Positions 63,566 through 64,000 of a stretch of DNA of 64,000 nucleotides are shown here, piece after piece. This stretch comes from Nitrosopumilus sp. (GTDB lineage Archaea > Thermoproteota > Nitrososphaeria > Nitrososphaerales > Nitrosopumilaceae). The notes below the pieces were generated by a model, which saw only the letters and a program-made list of their open reading frames with translations, was not told where the DNA came from and did no database searches. Position 1 is the stretch's first letter. The number at the start of each line of letters is the position of its first letter. Made by a program: the position numbers and the translations under genes. The stretch lies in NCBI RefSeq assembly GCF_025699255.1, contig NZ_JAILWA010000001.1:124001-188000 (forward strand), in the 5' to 3' direction.

Positions 63566-64000
63566 AATTAGCTGGCAACAAACAACAAAAGAAAATAGAA
63601 GAAGAGTCAGTAGGCCAACTTCATGTATATAGTTATAAAATTCTAAATGATTATGTTAAATTCCTACATCCAAAATTAACATCATTAGACAAATCAATCA
63701 AACAGGCAATGATGCCAATTCCATTTGAAGTCTATGTTTCAAGCATGGTATTCTTTAGCATGATTGCAGGAGGATGTGGAGTTGTAATGGGAATAGTAGC
63801 ATCTCAATTTATCAACATACAACCAGCAAGTGTGGGAATGATTTTGCCCTTGTTAACAGGATTGATGCTTTTTGGAATGACGTTTGGAATATTACAAACA
63901 ATTCCTGCAATTAGAGTTAAAAATAGGGCAGCAAAATTGGTTGAAGAAATACCACATTTTATTGGCTACATGTCAACACTAGCTACAAGTGGCCTTACAC
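63562..64000 (+). CDS. TadC/ArlJ-like membrane platform protein, N-terminal part (cut by window edge)
   Basis: ATG 63562 overlaps the ATPase stop. The visible 146 residues have a basic soluble head, two membrane helices (VYVSSMVFFSMIAGGCGVVM and VGMILPLLTGLMLFGMTFGI), and then LVEEIPHFIGYMSTLATSG, the start of the T2SS F domain. It anchors the ATPase and the growing filament in the membrane. Confidence 0.85.
   Translation, partial: MKLAGNKQQKKIEEESVGQLHVYSYKILNDYVKFLHPKLTSLDKSIKQAMMPIPFEVYVSSMVFFSMIAGGCGVVMGIVASQFINIQPASVGMILPLLTGLMLFGMTFGILQTIPAIRVKNRAAKLVEEIPHFIGYMSTLATSGLT

Noticed and set aside
1-64000. Search for mobile elements, integrases, rRNA and tRNA genes
   Set aside because: No transposase, recombinase, att-like duplication, rRNA or tRNA signature was seen in the window.

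Overview
This is 64 kb of AT-rich, densely packed archaeal chromosome. Ribosomal proteins S26e and S25e, Alba, RNA polymerase subunit K (Rpb6), archaeal release factor aRF1, archaeal-type ThrRS, deoxyhypusine synthase and a thaumarchaeal-type TackOD1-like zinc domain point to Thaumarchaeota/Nitrososphaerota, most likely a low-GC Nitrosopumilus/Nitrosarchaeum-like ammonia oxidiser. That genus-level guess is inference, because no ammonia-oxidation genes lie in the window. I found no rRNA, tRNA, CRISPR array, insertion sequence or prophage. Many genes have an A/T-rich TATA-like box centred about 26 bp before the start codon, the geometry of leaderless transcripts, and I used it to choose starts, including several GTG and TTG ones.

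Layout. 1-5 kb: two tandem ArsR-like wHTH paralogues, a cbtB-cbtA cobalt transporter pair, a response regulator, a DsbA-like thiol oxidoreductase, aRF1 and a HIT hydrolase. 5-12 kb: a membrane-anchored protein, ilvD, a ceruloplasmin-like multicopper oxidase broken by a one-base frameshift, and an XPD/DinG-type Fe-S helicase with no normal start codon. 12-24 kb: an accessory-looking stretch of short hypothetical genes, many of them tiny Cys/His zinc-finger proteins, with a matrixin-like protease, a DUF922-like protein with an altered zinc motif, a rhodanese, an MGME1-like nuclease and several stem-loop or palindromic elements. 24-33 kb: an MrfA/Hrq1-like helicase and a compact trpEGDCBA operon without trpF, followed by a GC-rich putative structured RNA. 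33-48 kb: mostly housekeeping (cupredoxin, pyrG, a second matrixin, NAD kinase fused to a wHTH, PfkB kinase, S26e, a CDP-alcohol transferase, agmatinase-like enzyme, thrS, deoxyhypusine synthase, S25e, rpoK, alba). 48-53 kb: an AsnB-like ATP-pyrophosphatase with a zinc ribbon, a YHS microprotein, an aldo/keto reductase and a UbiA prenyltransferase.

53-64 kb: the most distinctive region is a type IV pilus-like locus. On the minus strand a TackOD1/restriction-endonuclease-like protein is followed by four proteins with class III (prepilin) signal peptides, a 905-residue membrane-anchored surface protein with Ig-like repeats, and an exported protein ending in Asp/Lys/His repeats. Divergently, on the plus strand, lie the secretion ATPase and the start of a TadC/ArlJ-like membrane platform protein. 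Inverted repeats built on a GTTCAWA half-site recur at several promoters here and suggest one regulator for the locus.
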